Assembly (NCBI GenBank): GCA_020831805.1
Contig: JAFIFX010000008.1
Span: forward strand, 1 to 64,000
DNA length: 64,000 nt
Direction of reading: 5' to 3'
Origin: Planctomycetota bacterium
GTDB lineage: Bacteria > Planctomycetota > Phycisphaerae > Phycisphaerales > UBA1924
The translations under genes and the position numbers were made by a program. Numbering within the stretch: position 1 is the first letter of the stretch; each line of letters opens with the position of its first letter. Positions 37,868 through 47,144 of this stretch are shown piece after piece. The notes under the pieces are model-generated. The model had not been told where the DNA came from. It made no database searches and saw only the letters and a list, made by a program, of their open reading frames with translations.

Positions 37868-40063
37868 ATGAGCCGATTTCGCGTGCTGTTGTTTGCGTTG
37901 GTGGTCGTCGGGCTGCTCCAATCCCCCGCCGCGCGGGGCGCGTCCGACCCGTGGGCGGTGATCGTGGAACAGGCCGACGAGCGGTTCGGTGAGCCGGGTT
38001 CACGGGCCGCGGCGTTTCTCGCCGAGCATCGGCCGGCACGCGACGATGGGATCGACCCGGAGCTGGTCCTCGAAGCGATCGGGCTGGCGCTGGAAGCGCG
38101 GGAGCGGTTCCCCTGGGCGGCGGGGGTCGGGGAAGATCTGTTTCTCAACGATGTCCTGCCCTACGCGGTGCTGGACGAGCCGCGGACGCGGTCTCGGGCG
38201 CGGGTGCGTGCGTTGAGCGAGCCGCTCGTCGGCGGCGCGGCGGACGCGGTGGAGGCGGCGCAGGCGCTCAACCGCGAGCTGTTCGCGCGGACGGGCGTGC
38301 GGTACAGCACCGCGCGGCTGCGGGCGAACCAGAACCCGATCGAGACGCTGGACACGGGGCTGGCGTCGTGCACCGGGCTCTCGGTGCTGCTGGTGGAGGC
38401 CTGCCGAAGCGTGGGGATCCCCGCGCGGATCGCGGGGATCGCGTCGTGGCCGGGCCGGGGCGGGAACCACGCCTGGGTGGAGATCCACGACGGCGAGCGG
38501 TGGCGGTTCACCGGTGCGGCGGAGTACGACGCGCAGGGGCTGGACCGGGGATGGTTCGTCGGGCGGGCCGCGGGGGCGGTGCCGGGTCACGAGCTGCACG
38601 GCGTGTGGGCGAGTTCCTGGCGTGGGACCGGGGATCACTACCCGCTGGCGTGGGCGATGGACGACCGGAGCGTGCCGGGGGTGGATGTCAGCGGCCGGTA
38701 TGCGCGGGGGGCGGCCGCCGAGTCGGGCGGGGGGCTGGCGCTGCGGCTGTGGGCCTCGCGGGGTGGGGTGCGCTTGGCGGGCCAGGTGCGGATCGGGGCG
38801 GGTGATGCATTGGCCGCCGCGCGGACCTTCGCGGATCCGGACGACATCAACCGCGTGGCGGAACTGGCCGACCCGGGATCGCGCCCGCTGATGGTCCGGG
38901 TCACGGTGGACGGCACCACGCGGACGGCAATGCTCGACGCGTCGCACACGCCCGGGCGGGTGATCGAGCTGTACTGGGACGAGCTGGGGATGTCGCGGGA
39001 CGAGGCCGCGGCGTTCGCGGCGCGGCTCTGGGCCGAGCATGCCGCGGCGGTCCGGGACGAGCGGGCGGCGGAGTTGGAGGCTATGACGCTGCGTGACGGG
39101 GACCACGAGATGCGCCTGCTGCGCCGGGACTTCGGGGATGCGCCGGAGGGCGGTCGGAGCCTGTGGATCTCGATGCACGGCGGAGGAGGCACGACCAGCG
39201 AGGTCAACGACCGGCAGTGGCGGAACCAGATCCGGCTGTACGAGCCGGAGGAGGGTGTGTACCTTGCGCCGAGGGCCCCCACCGACACCTGGAACATGTG
39301 GCACCGGCCGGAGATTGATCGGCTGTTCGACCGGTTGATCGAATCGGCGGTGATCGTGTGGGGCGTCGATCCGGACCGGGTGTATCTGACGGGCTACTCG
39401 GCGGGAGGGGACGGCGTGTACCAGTTGGCCCCGCGGATGGCGGACCGGTTCGCGGCGGCCGCGATGATGGCCGGGCATCCGAACGACGCGACGCCGCACG
39501 GGCTGCGGAACCTGCCGTTCGCGCTGTTCATGGGGGCGGAGGACTCGGCGTTCGACCGCAACGGCGTGGCCGAACGATGGGAAGCGTGGCTGGGAGAACT
39601 GGCGGCGGAAGATCCGGGCGGGTATCCGCATTTCGTCCGGATTTACGAGGGGCTGGGACACTGGATGGATGGGCGGGACCGCGAGGGCATCCCGTGGATG
39701 GCCGGGCACAGACGCGACCCGTGGCCGAATCAGGTGGTTTGGCGGCAGGGCAACATGACCCACGCGAGGTTCGCGTGGTTGGCCGTGCCCGATGACCAGG
39801 CGGTGCGTGGGCGGACAGTCAGGGCGATCGTCGAGGGCCAGCGGGTGCGGGTCGAGAGCGACGATGTGGCGCGGGTGGACCTGCTGCTCAGCGACGCGCT
39901 CCTGGATCTGGACCGGCCGGTGACCGTGATCGCCAACGGGCGGGTGGCGTTCGAGGGGCTCGTGCCGCGGACGGAGCGGGCGGCGCGGGCATCGCTGCGA
40001 CTGCGGGCGGATCCGAGGATGATCGCGGCGGGCCGGGTGCGGGTCGAACTCACGCCGGACTGA
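37868..40063 (+). CDS. Exported transglutaminase-like / esterase fusion protein
   Basis: About 731 residues (ATG at 37868, another in-frame ATG at 37862). A signal peptide ends near PAARGAS. The first domain (about 60-260) is transglutaminase-like with the Cys in LASCTGLS (about 168) and the His in GGNHAWVE (about 201), so this one keeps Cys and His. A linker of about 150 residues leads to an alpha/beta-hydrolase domain like PHB-depolymerase or feruloyl esterases: oxyanion region ISMHGGGGT, nucleophile in GYSAGGDG (about S511), acid near GAEDSAFD and His in EGLGHWMD. Two activities in one exported chain suggest breakdown or crosslinking of a wall or particulate polymer. It converges on the dockerin gene. 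Confidence 0.82.
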   Translation: MSRFRVLLFALVVVGLLQSPAARGASDPWAVIVEQADERFGEPGSRAAAFLAEHRPARDDGIDPELVLEAIGLALEARERFPWAAGVGEDLFLNDVLPYAVLDEPRTRSRARVRALSEPLVGGAADAVEAAQALNRELFARTGVRYSTARLRANQNPIETLDTGLASCTGLSVLLVEACRSVGIPARIAGIASWPGRGGNHAWVEIHDGERWRFTGAAEYDAQGLDRGWFVGRAAGAVPGHELHGVWASSWRGTGDHYPLAWAMDDRSVPGVDVSGRYARGAAAESGGGLALRLWASRGGVRLAGQVRIGAGDALAAARTFADPDDINRVAELADPGSRPLMVRVTVDGTTRTAMLDASHTPGRVIELYWDELGMSRDEAAAFAARLWAEHAAAVRDERAAELEAMTLRDGDHEMRLLRRDFGDAPEGGRSLWISMHGGGGTTSEVNDRQWRNQIRLYEPEEGVYLAPRAPTDTWNMWHRPEIDRLFDRLIESAVIVWGVDPDRVYLTGYSAGGDGVYQLAPRMADRFAAAAMMAGHPNDATPHGLRNLPFALFMGAEDSAFDRNGVAERWEAWLGELAAEDPGGYPHFVRIYEGLGHWMDGRDREGIPWMAGHRRDPWPNQVVWRQGNMTHARFAWLAVPDDQAVRGRTVRAIVEGQRVRVESDDVARVDLLLSDALLDLDRPVTVIANGRVAFEGLVPRTERAARASLRLRADPRMIAAGRVRVELTPD

Positions 40064-40072
40064 TGCCGGGCC

Positions 40073-42685
40073 TTACGGGCAGCCGGCGTTGAAGGCCAGC
40101 AGGTAGTCGCGGAAATCGAAGAAGTTGAACAGGCCGTCGTTGTTGAAGTCTGCGGCTGGGTCCTGCGCCTGAAAGAGGGCGACAAAGAGGGCCAGGTCGA
40201 AGAAATCAAGCGAGCCGTCGTCGTTAAGATCGGCGGGGCAGGGGTTGGCGGGATAAGAGCAGTTCCACGCGGCGATGCGGCCGGCGGGAACGCCGCCGGC
40301 GTGGGTGAAGTCGCCGCCGGCGATGAGGGTGGGGCCCCATGATGCAAGAGCGAGAACCCAGTCGTTCGTACCGCGAAACTCCGCTGGTGAGATCAATGGA
40401 GACCAACGATGGCCGTCCCAACGGGCGATGCGATTCACAGTTCGGCCACCGACATGCGTAAAACTGCCTCCGAGATAGAGTGCGGGCCCTGTGCCATCAT
40501 CGTGAACAGCGAGGGAACGGACATGGCCCCCCGCAACGCCGGCAGCACAGACATCCGCAAGGGCCGACCAGTGGCTCCCATCCCAGCGAGCGACCCCTTT
40601 GGCTGGAATCGAGCCGGCCGTCGTGAAAGATCCACCAACATAGAGCGCCGGCCCCGATCCGTCATCAAAGACCGCCATCGCGAAGGCGGGACCATCGAGT
40701 CCCATCCCTTCCGGCCCGGTTAACGCAGACCACGCGTGCCCGTCCCATCGTGCGATCCGATTCACGACGACTCCGTCGATGGTCGTGAACTCACCGGCTG
40801 CGTACAAGTCACTGCCAAGTATCGCAAGGGCTCTTATGAAGTGCCCGGCTGGCCCGATCCCCTGCGGGCCGGTTAACGGGGTCCATGTCTCGCCATCCCA
40901 AGCCGCGACCCCAATGTTACCGATTCCCAGCCGGGTTACCTCTCCTGCCGCGTACAGCAATGGCTGATCGGAGTTCGTGGCGCTCGCCATGCTGTAGACG
41001 GTGTGGAAGATCAATCCGCTTGCGTCATCAAGAGATGCCCACTCACTGGCATCCCAGCGTGCGATTCCGGTGGCGGGCTGCCCACCGGCGGTGGCGAACT
41101 GACCACCGACATAGAGTGCCGTATCGCTTCCGCTATTGTGCAACTGCAACGCATAAACAACAGGTTGCGTCGCGCCGCCGAGACCGGCGCCGACCGGCTT
41201 CCACTCAACACCGTCCCACCGAGCGAGGCTTGAGGCCTGGACCCCACCCGCCTGCTGAAACAATCCTCCGGCGTACAGGCTCGGCGAATTTCCATCTTCG
41301 AATGCCTGAAGAGCAGAAACCCAAGACACCACGCCACCACCGACACCCGGGATTATCTGATCCCAGTCGCATTCATCCGAAGGCGGCGGGCAAACACGCC
41401 AGCGAGCGATGTGATTCGCTGGACGACCAGCCGCACTGGTAAAGCCTCCGCCGATGTAGAGCGCCGGACCATCACCATCATCGTAGGTTTGCACTACGGA
41501 GATGGATCCGCCGGATACTGCTGCATCCTCCGGATCGCCGAGGGGAATCCATGAAGCTCCATCCCATTTGGCGATGTTCTCCGCTGGGACACCACCTGCC
41601 GTGTCGAATAGGCCTGCGGCGTACAAAGCCGAACCGTTTCCGTCATCGAAGCTGTGCAACGAGAGCACTCGAGGGCTGCCCGCTCCCTGTATGCCCGTCC
41701 CCAGCGCGGACCAAATGCCGTTTTTCCATTTCGCGACCCTATTCGCACTTGATGCGCCGCCAGCGGCCGTGAAACTGCCGCCGGCGTAAAGAGCTTCACC
41801 AGACCCGTCATCATGCACATGGAGCGATGACACGACACCGTTCGTCCCCCACTCACCGCTTTGCCAAAGCGGGAACCACGCCGCACCGTTCCATCTCGCG
41901 ACGTACTGGGTCTGAACACTTCCCGCAAAGGTAAAGTTTCCGCCGATGTAGAGCGACTCGCCGTTTCCTGGATCATGAACGACCATGCAGTGGACTGTGT
42001 CATTGACCCCTACCCCGCCAAGGGTGAAGAGCGCGGACCACTCTTGACCATCCCACCTTGCAACGCGACCGACAGCGATGCCACCCGCGATCGTGAATCG
42101 CCCGCCGACATACAGCGCCGGCCCTCCCCCATCGTCATACACGGCCAATGCGTACGCGATGTTGTTCAGACCTACACCTTCCGGGCCGGCGAGCGCCGAC
42201 CATTCGTGACCGTCCCACTTGGCGATTCTGTTTACCGAGATACCTCCTGCGGTCAGGAAGTTGCCGGCCGCATAAAGGGCCGGCCCGTGGCCGTCGTCAA
42301 ACACTGCGAGGGCTGCGACCTCGTTGCTTCCTCCGATACCGACTCCATTGGGACCAACCAACGGGGACCACTCGGAACCATCCCAGCGCGCCACGCGATT
42401 GACGACCGTGCTCCCGGCTTGCGTGAAAAAGCCGGCAGCGTAAAGTGCAGGGCCGGAGCCGTCATCAAACACGACGAGATCGCGCAGCGCGCCATTGAAA
42501 CCCGGGTTGCCAATCGCGGGATCCCACGAAGTACGGCAGTCGACGCATTCGCCGAATGGGTCTGTGGAGGGGGCGGGAAGATCTGCAACTACAAGCGGAT
42601 CGGCTCCCGCGATCGGGCCGATCAAGAAGAGGCAAGCCGGGATCTGCCAGCGGATCCATCGACGGAGCAATCTGATACAAGACAT
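40073..42685 (-). CDS. Exported repetitive propeller-like protein with C-terminal GC-type dockerin
   Basis: About 870 residues from the ATG at 42685 (AAGGG 6 bases upstream). A signal peptide (LLRRWIRWQIPACLFLIGPIAGA) precedes some fifteen units of about 50 residues. Each has the pattern ALYVGGxFTxAGG, NRIARWDGxEWSAL and a variable loop, and together they probably form one or more beta-propellers. The end is a dockerin-like cassette with two EF-hand loops (LNDDGSLDFFDL, FNNDGLFNFFDF) closing with AFNAGCP, the style NCBI names GC-type dockerin. No catalytic residues are seen, so it is probably a surface or binding protein. G+C is clearly lower than in its neighbours. Confidence 0.82.
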   Translation of the reverse strand: MSCIRLLRRWIRWQIPACLFLIGPIAGADPLVVADLPAPSTDPFGECVDCRTSWDPAIGNPGFNGALRDLVVFDDGSGPALYAAGFFTQAGSTVVNRVARWDGSEWSPLVGPNGVGIGGSNEVAALAVFDDGHGPALYAAGNFLTAGGISVNRIAKWDGHEWSALAGPEGVGLNNIAYALAVYDDGGGPALYVGGRFTIAGGIAVGRVARWDGQEWSALFTLGGVGVNDTVHCMVVHDPGNGESLYIGGNFTFAGSVQTQYVARWNGAAWFPLWQSGEWGTNGVVSSLHVHDDGSGEALYAGGSFTAAGGASSANRVAKWKNGIWSALGTGIQGAGSPRVLSLHSFDDGNGSALYAAGLFDTAGGVPAENIAKWDGASWIPLGDPEDAAVSGGSISVVQTYDDGDGPALYIGGGFTSAAGRPANHIARWRVCPPPSDECDWDQIIPGVGGGVVSWVSALQAFEDGNSPSLYAGGLFQQAGGVQASSLARWDGVEWKPVGAGLGGATQPVVYALQLHNSGSDTALYVGGQFATAGGQPATGIARWDASEWASLDDASGLIFHTVYSMASATNSDQPLLYAAGEVTRLGIGNIGVAAWDGETWTPLTGPQGIGPAGHFIRALAILGSDLYAAGEFTTIDGVVVNRIARWDGHAWSALTGPEGMGLDGPAFAMAVFDDGSGPALYVGGSFTTAGSIPAKGVARWDGSHWSALADVCAAGVAGGHVRSLAVHDDGTGPALYLGGSFTHVGGRTVNRIARWDGHRWSPLISPAEFRGTNDWVLALASWGPTLIAGGDFTHAGGVPAGRIAAWNCSYPANPCPADLNDDGSLDFFDLALFVALFQAQDPAADFNNDGLFNFFDFRDYLLAFNAGCP

Positions 42686-42791
42686 GAGCAACCCTTCTCG
42701 AAGTAGGAATCGCGGCTCTTCGCCAGATGGGGCAAACATCCGGGGCAGGAGTCTAACAGAAATCGAGGGGTGGGTGAAGGGCTCAACTCAC

Positions 42792-42827
42792 AAAAACGAC
42801 CACGGGACCGGCGATTGCCGGTCCCGT
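42792..42827 (-). terminator. Terminator of tRNA-Val
   Basis: A perfect 11-bp stem ACGGGACCGGC/GCCGGTCCCGT with loop GATT (42802-42827). On the minus strand it is followed by GGTCG and TTTTT. Confidence 0.8.
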
Positions 42828-42856
42828 TCCGTTTTATCCGCCTCGGTGGGGGGAAA

Positions 42857-42930
42857 TAGGCGCAACTGGACTCGAACCAGTGACCTCTGCCATGTGACGG
42901 CAGCGCTCTAGCCAACTGAGCTATGCGCCC
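42857..42930 (-). tRNA. tRNA-Val (anticodon CAC)
   Basis: 74 nt on the minus strand. Acceptor GGGCGCA pairs with TGCGCCT (G1 with U72 wobble), and the discriminator is A. The D arm is AGCTCAGTTGGCTAGAGC with single-base junctions. The anticodon arm is CTGCC, loop GTCACAT, GGCAG, which gives anticodon CAC and so reads GUG valine codons. The T arm is CTGG TTCGAGT CCAG with a flanking A/T pair. No CCA is encoded. It has a good promoter and a terminator, so it is a single-gene unit. Confidence 0.95.
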
Positions 42931-42941
42931 GATTTGGGACC

Positions 42942-42969
42942 ATTCTAGGCCCCGCTCAGCGGGCGGCAA
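42942..42969 (-). promoter_or_regulatory. Promoter of tRNA-Val
   Basis: On the minus strand TTGCCG (42964-42969), a 16-base spacer and TAGAAT (42942-42947), then 11 bases to the mature 5' end. Confidence 0.7.
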
Positions 42970-42996
42970 GGCTGGGTCGGGCGGCTGGGGGCGGGG

Positions 42997-43479
42997 TCAG
43001 GGGCGCCGTGTGGTGGTGAGGCGGACGCGGACGAGTTGGCCGTCCGGACCGGTGAGGACGACCTGGCGGGACTCGCCGTCGATGGCGGTCAGGGTCCAGC
43101 CAGGGGCCGCCGGGTCGCCGATGGCGCGGGGGCGGCCGTTGATGACTGCCAGCGGGCGCGTGGGGTGCGGCATCACCGTACTCAGGATGAACTCGGGAAC
43201 GCCCTTGGCCTTGGGGGCCTCGGGGATGATCTCGGGGACGACCTCAGGCTGGACCGGCTCGGGGTCGGCCCAGAACGGCGAGGGGAGGTCGGCGAACCGG
43301 GTGGGGTTCGCTTTGGTGGCCGTAAGCGGCTCGAAGTCCGGAACGGACGGCAGGGGGCGGATCTCCGCGCCAATCGCGTCGCCCGCGCCGGCGCCGATGT
43401 GGCGTGACCCGTAGACGGCGGCGGCCGGAGCGAGGACGATGAGCAGGCCGGTGATCAGCGTGGTGCGGTCATGCGTCAT
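42997..43479 (-). CDS. GspB/PilP-like secretion assembly protein
   Basis: 160 residues. An N-terminal membrane segment (about 7-24) leads into a Pro/Glu-rich linker and a small C-terminal domain: FILSTVMPHPTRPLAVINGRP, then GWTLTAIDGESRQVVLTGPDGQ and VRVRL. This layout matches GspB or PilP periplasmic domains that connect the inner-membrane platform with the secretin. Sequence identity is too low to choose between the two by eye. It is the last gene of the operon and overlaps the PilO-like gene by 11 bases. Confidence 0.6.
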   Translation of the reverse strand: MTHDRTTLITGLLIVLAPAAAVYGSRHIGAGAGDAIGAEIRPLPSVPDFEPLTATKANPTRFADLPSPFWADPEPVQPEVVPEIIPEAPKAKGVPEFILSTVMPHPTRPLAVINGRPRAIGDPAAPGWTLTAIDGESRQVVLTGPDGQLVRVRLTTTRRP

Positions 43480-44083
43480 CGCTGGCCTCCGCGGGGTCGG
43501 GGATGATGGTGGTGCGGTCGGGTACGCGGTAGACGGTCAGGGTCAGCGTGCCGCGGACCTGATCGCCGGCGCCGCGGGTCAGGCGGAACGAGTTGATCTG
43601 GGCCAGCCCGACGGTGTCCGGGATCTCCGCGATGAAGTCGGTGATATCGCCGTAGCGGCCCGAAAACTCGACCAGGAACTCGTCGGCGGTGATGACGGGC
43701 TCGTCGCTGGCGGCGCGGCGGCGGTCCGGGCCCGACTGGACCCGGCTTGATGACCGGGGATCGGTTCGATGGATCCGGATGGAGCGGGCCGATGCCTTCC
43801 GCTCGATCTGCTCAAAGAGGGCCGCGGTGGTCGCGTGGGCGGTCATGGCGTCGGCGAAGGCGTGGACGCGGGATTCGAGATTGGACTGGGTGCGGCGTGT
43901 GCGTTCCTCGTCCGGGTCGGACCCGAGGTAGGCGGAGACGGCCGCGGACTGCGTGCTGTAGAGGCGACGCTGATCATCCAGGTCGGCGCGGGCCGGCTTG
44001 ACGGTGAAGATCCATGCCGCGGCGAGCAGGACGCAGACGATCAGCGTGCGGATCGCGGCGGGTCTGAGGGTGTGATCGTTCAC
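43469..44083 (-). CDS. PilO/GspM-like inner-membrane platform protein
   Basis: 204 residues from a GTG with AAGGAG 8 bases upstream; the GTGA overlaps the stop of the PilM/N-like gene. One membrane segment (about 13-28), a coiled-coil region (about 35-105) and a ferredoxin-like C-terminal domain (EFLVEFSGRYGDITDFIAEI then GLAQINSFRLTR and GTLTLTVYRV) are visible. This is the PilO or GspM architecture of type IV pili and type II secretion. Much of its length is only weakly conserved, and the call rests on architecture and neighbours. Confidence 0.7.
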   Translation of the reverse strand: MNDHTLRPAAIRTLIVCVLLAAAWIFTVKPARADLDDQRRLYSTQSAAVSAYLGSDPDEERTRRTQSNLESRVHAFADAMTAHATTAALFEQIERKASARSIRIHRTDPRSSSRVQSGPDRRRAASDEPVITADEFLVEFSGRYGDITDFIAEIPDTVGLAQINSFRLTRGAGDQVRGTLTLTVYRVPDRTTIIPDPAEASDDA

Positions 44084-45738
44084 GGTGTTTGCTCCTTGGC
44101 GGCGCCGGCACGACGGGCGTAATCGGCCAGGGGCTGGTGGGCGGCCTGGGAGGTCGCCAGACGCAGCGTGAGCTGGAAGTGGCGCACGGCGCGGTCGTCG
44201 GCGAGTGTGTCCCGGGTCGTGGACCCGAGGTTGATCGCCGTGACGAGCGGGGATGCCTGCAGTGCCTGGACCACCTCGGTCAGGGCCGCCGCGGCTGAGG
44301 TGTCGTCCGTGCCGACGGTCGAGCCCTTGAGACGGATCTCGGGGCCGGTGGCGGTGACCTGGGCGTCGATCTCGTCGAAGCGGGCGTGCTCGGACGCATT
44401 CTCGGCGATCAGGGCGAGCACGGCGGGCCAGTCCGCGCTCGGGCCGGCGCTCTCGGTGACGCGGAGCGCGACGCGGCCGGCGGCGCCTGCCAGGCGGTTG
44501 ATCCGTTCGCGCGCTTCCTCCTCGCGGCTGAGCGCGGCCAGCGTCGTGGCGTGCTGGGCGAAACGGGGTTCGAGTTCGCGGTTCTGGCCGGTGATGTGGA
44601 CATACTCGGCGCCGAGCAGGGCGGCCGCGCCGATTGCGCCAGCGGCGAGGCACCGGCGGAACGTGTCGGACTGCTTCTGCTCCATCACGGCGTGTGGGAT
44701 CAGTTCGGCGGTGTCGGTCTCGGCGCGGACCCAGGCGTACTCGAAGGTCCCGGGAGCGAAGGGTTTGAGAACGCCCGCTCCATCGCACCCGGGCGCCACG
44801 CGGATGTGCATGTTGACGGTGTCGGTGACGGCGGAAGCGAGATAGGGGATCGCGGCGCCGGGCCCGTCGAGGATGAGGGTCGAGGGCTGCTGATCGGCCG
44901 GTATGCCGAAGCGCAGTGTCTGCTTGATCTCGACGCAGAAACGCTGGAGGACCGGCGCGACCATGGGAAGGATGCGGGCGCGGACCTCGGGGCTGATCTC
45001 GGTGGATTTGAAGGGCAGGCCGTGGTCGAAGAGCATGCGCTCGCCGAGGGCCTGGTCGGCCTCCGCGTCATCCGGGCGGATCGCGCGCTGGAAGACATCG
45101 GAGAGGAGTCGGTGGCCGAACTCGAAGGCGCGGACCAGCCGCAGGCCGTCGCGGGATCCGACGGCGATGACCGACCAGCCCGGGCCGATGCAGCAGCAGG
45201 CGGTCGTTTCGTTCTCGGCCGTGAGGACCCGATCGGCGGCGATGCGAACGATGGCGGCGGCCTCGGGGATCAGCCGCTCGACGCGCGTGCCGCAGCGGGT
45301 GAGCCATGCGTAGAGCTTGTTGGTATCGTCCTCTCGGTCCGCGAGTGCGAGGACGGTCCATGTGCCGGGCTTTTCCGCGGTGGGACCGAGGATCGCGGCA
45401 TCGGCGATGACGATCGAACCGCCGGATTCGCGGATTTTCACGGTCGCCGCCCGCCGGGCGTCGTCGCGTGAGCCGGCGATTTCGTGGGACTGGACGATGG
45501 CGTTTCTGGCGTGGTACAACAGCGTGATGCGCGGCTGGGATCGTCCGGGCGAGAGCCTGGACAGCAGTTGGCGCAGCGGGCGATCGAGCGGGACCAGGCC
45601 CTGCTCCCAGGCCTGCTCCCACGCGGTGGGGTCGGTCTCGATCTGCTCGGCCCGGACGATACGCCCGGCGCGGACGACCGCGCCGCGGATGCGGTCCGGT
45701 GTTAGGGTGAGCACGATGCGGGTTGGTGTGCCGATCAT
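44080..45738 (-). CDS. PilM-PilN-like / GspL-like fusion protein
   Basis: 552 residues. Residues 1-350 form an actin-like (PilM/GspL cytoplasmic) domain, with CCCIGPGWSVIAV and RLVRAFEFGHRLL as strands of the fold, and TLILDGPGAAIPYL near its end. One membrane segment lies at about 363-381. A PilN-like periplasmic part follows, with a heptad stretch (about 385-430) and a ferredoxin-like domain. GspL has the same order in a single chain. It should link the ATPase GspE to the platform. The ATG at 45738 has only a weak Shine-Dalgarno. A gap of 76 bases separates it from the GspK-like gene. Confidence 0.75.
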   Translation of the reverse strand: MIGTPTRIVLTLTPDRIRGAVVRAGRIVRAEQIETDPTAWEQAWEQGLVPLDRPLRQLLSRLSPGRSQPRITLLYHARNAIVQSHEIAGSRDDARRAATVKIRESGGSIVIADAAILGPTAEKPGTWTVLALADREDDTNKLYAWLTRCGTRVERLIPEAAAIVRIAADRVLTAENETTACCCIGPGWSVIAVGSRDGLRLVRAFEFGHRLLSDVFQRAIRPDDAEADQALGERMLFDHGLPFKSTEISPEVRARILPMVAPVLQRFCVEIKQTLRFGIPADQQPSTLILDGPGAAIPYLASAVTDTVNMHIRVAPGCDGAGVLKPFAPGTFEYAWVRAETDTAELIPHAVMEQKQSDTFRRCLAAGAIGAAALLGAEYVHITGQNRELEPRFAQHATTLAALSREEEARERINRLAGAAGRVALRVTESAGPSADWPAVLALIAENASEHARFDEIDAQVTATGPEIRLKGSTVGTDDTSAAAALTEVVQALQASPLVTAINLGSTTRDTLADDRAVRHFQLTLRLATSQAAHQPLADYARRAGAAKEQTP

Positions 45739-45814
45739 TCGACGAGGACCCCCGTATTCGGGACAGAGAACTGATCGGACCGAACGCGGCCCGACTTGGA
45801 TGGGATCGGGCGGG

Positions 45815-46180
45815 TCATTCGATCTCGATCCGGATGCGTCTGCTTGCAAGGCCGCTGCGGCCTTCGATGATGAGGTCGCCGGTGTCGGCGGGGATCTGGA
45901 GGAAGACGATGGACTGGGCGCCCAGGGCGATCTGGTCGTTCTCCTCGGGGAGGGCGACGCCCGCGTAGGACGATCCGAGCACAATGTTGGCGCCGGATTC
46001 AGCGGCGTAGAAGGCCCGCAGCGTCTCCACCCGGACCGCCGCGAGGTCGGACTCCTGGGCCATCGGGATCACCGAGGCGGCGACGGTCAGTCCGAGAATC
46101 ATGACGACGAGAAGCACCGTGGCCATCGCGACGCCGCGACGGGAGATCTGGGCTCGGGATGGGCGTGGTCGCGGCATCAC
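45815..46180 (-). CDS. GspK/PilX-like minor pseudopilin
   Basis: About 120 residues. The prepilin-like segment is SRRGVAMATVLLVVMILGL, which lacks the usual Glu at +5, as known for GspK. RAFYAAESGANIVLG resembles PilX/GspK N-terminal domains (the FYAAEAG block). It is much shorter than typical GspK (about 300), so it is closer to PilX-type proteins. A GTG (46180) and an ATG (46177) are adjacent, and both overlap the stop of the GspJ-like gene. Confidence 0.7.
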   Translation of the reverse strand: MMPRPRPSRAQISRRGVAMATVLLVVMILGLTVAASVIPMAQESDLAAVRVETLRAFYAAESGANIVLGSSYAGVALPEENDQIALGAQSIVFLQIPADTGDLIIEGRSGLASRRIRIEIE

Positions 46181-46674
46181 GGGTCGTCTCCGATGTTGAC
46201 GCGGGGGAAGGCGACGGTCGAAAGCGTGAAGCCGGCGATGGTCAGGCGTGCGTGGACGCGGTGGGCCTCGGACGCAACGACCGGAGTGATGCCGTCGGGC
46301 CCGACATAGTCGAGCCGGAAGTGTTCGACACGGCGGGCGAACGGGGCGTTCCCGTCCGGCCCGATGAGGACCAGCGTGCCGCCATCGAGCCGGAGACCGG
46401 CGTTGTTGGTGAACACGATCGATGTCGCGTCGCCCGAGGCGACGGCGAGCGTACCCGGCTCGGAACCGGGGGCCTCTTGGATCAATCGGACGATTGTGGA
46501 TGCGGCGAACGCGGCATCATCCGCGGCGGACCTGGCGTCACGGTTGGCGGCGTACGCGTCGGTCGCGCTGACGATCACGGGCATGACCGCGACCGAGATG
46601 ATCGAGATCACGAGCATCGCGACGACGAGTTCGAGCAATGTGAAGGCCCTGCGGCTGGATCGGCGTGCCGGCAT
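46177..46674 (-). CDS. GspJ-like prepilin-type protein
   Basis: 165 residues. The type III signal is RRSSRRA followed by FTLLELVVAMLVISIISVAVM, with Ala at -1 and Glu at +5. The C-terminal part (TSIVFTNNAGLRLDGGTLVLIG and HFRLDYVGPDG) has beta-strand character like GspJ. The ATG overlaps the stop of the GspI-like gene. The frame is open further upstream but that region is coding in another frame. Confidence 0.75.
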   Translation of the reverse strand: MPARRSSRRAFTLLELVVAMLVISIISVAVMPVIVSATDAYAANRDARSAADDAAFAASTIVRLIQEAPGSEPGTLAVASGDATSIVFTNNAGLRLDGGTLVLIGPDGNAPFARRVEHFRLDYVGPDGITPVVASEAHRVHARLTIAGFTLSTVAFPRVNIGDDP

Positions 46675-47144
46675 CACATCTCCCCCACCATGACGGACAC
46701 CGGCATGACCCGCTGCGGGCCAAGACCGGCGTTGAAATGGACCCGAACGGTCACCGTGCGGAAGATATTCTCCTCGGCTTCGGCCGAGGCCGATCCGGTC
46801 GCGTTGACCAAGGGGCCGATCTCGACCGTGTAGGCGAGTCCCGCCCGCTCGTACGGCTCTGTCAGCTCCGCCAGGCGGACCCTGAGCCCGCGGGCCGGGT
46901 CGTCCAGATAGGTCGTGGGGTTCGCGAGGGCATCGAAGCCAAGGCTGGGGTCGCGGCTGGCTGTGTCGGCGATTAGGGTCTCCAGGATGAGACCGGCGAG
47001 GAGCACGGCACGCATGGTCGTGACGGTGTCCGCACGATGGTCGCCCATTGACTGGAGCGACTGGACAATGGGAGGGACCGTCAGCGCGAGCAGGAGCACG
47101 CAGACGACCGCCTCGATGAGGGACAGACCGCGTCGGCGCATCAC
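46674..47144 (-). CDS. GspI-like prepilin-type protein
   Basis: 156 residues. The cleavage region is RRRG followed by LSLIEAVVCVLLLALTVPPIV, with Gly at -1 and Glu at +5. The rest is short and poorly conserved, as in GspI/PilV-type minor pseudopilins. GTG (47144) and ATG (47141) start codons are adjacent, and the GTGA overlaps the upstream stop, the same coupling as at the next junction. Confidence 0.72.
   Translation of the reverse strand: MMRRRGLSLIEAVVCVLLLALTVPPIVQSLQSMGDHRADTVTTMRAVLLAGLILETLIADTASRDPSLGFDALANPTTYLDDPARGLRVRLAELTEPYERAGLAYTVEIGPLVNATGSASAEAEENIFRTVTVRVHFNAGLGPQRVMPVSVMVGEM

Noticed and set aside
40300-42600. Regularly repeated DNA that might be a tandem repeat or CRISPR
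   Set aside because: The similarity is at protein level, with units of about 150 bases and diverged DNA. There are no identical repeats with unique spacers.
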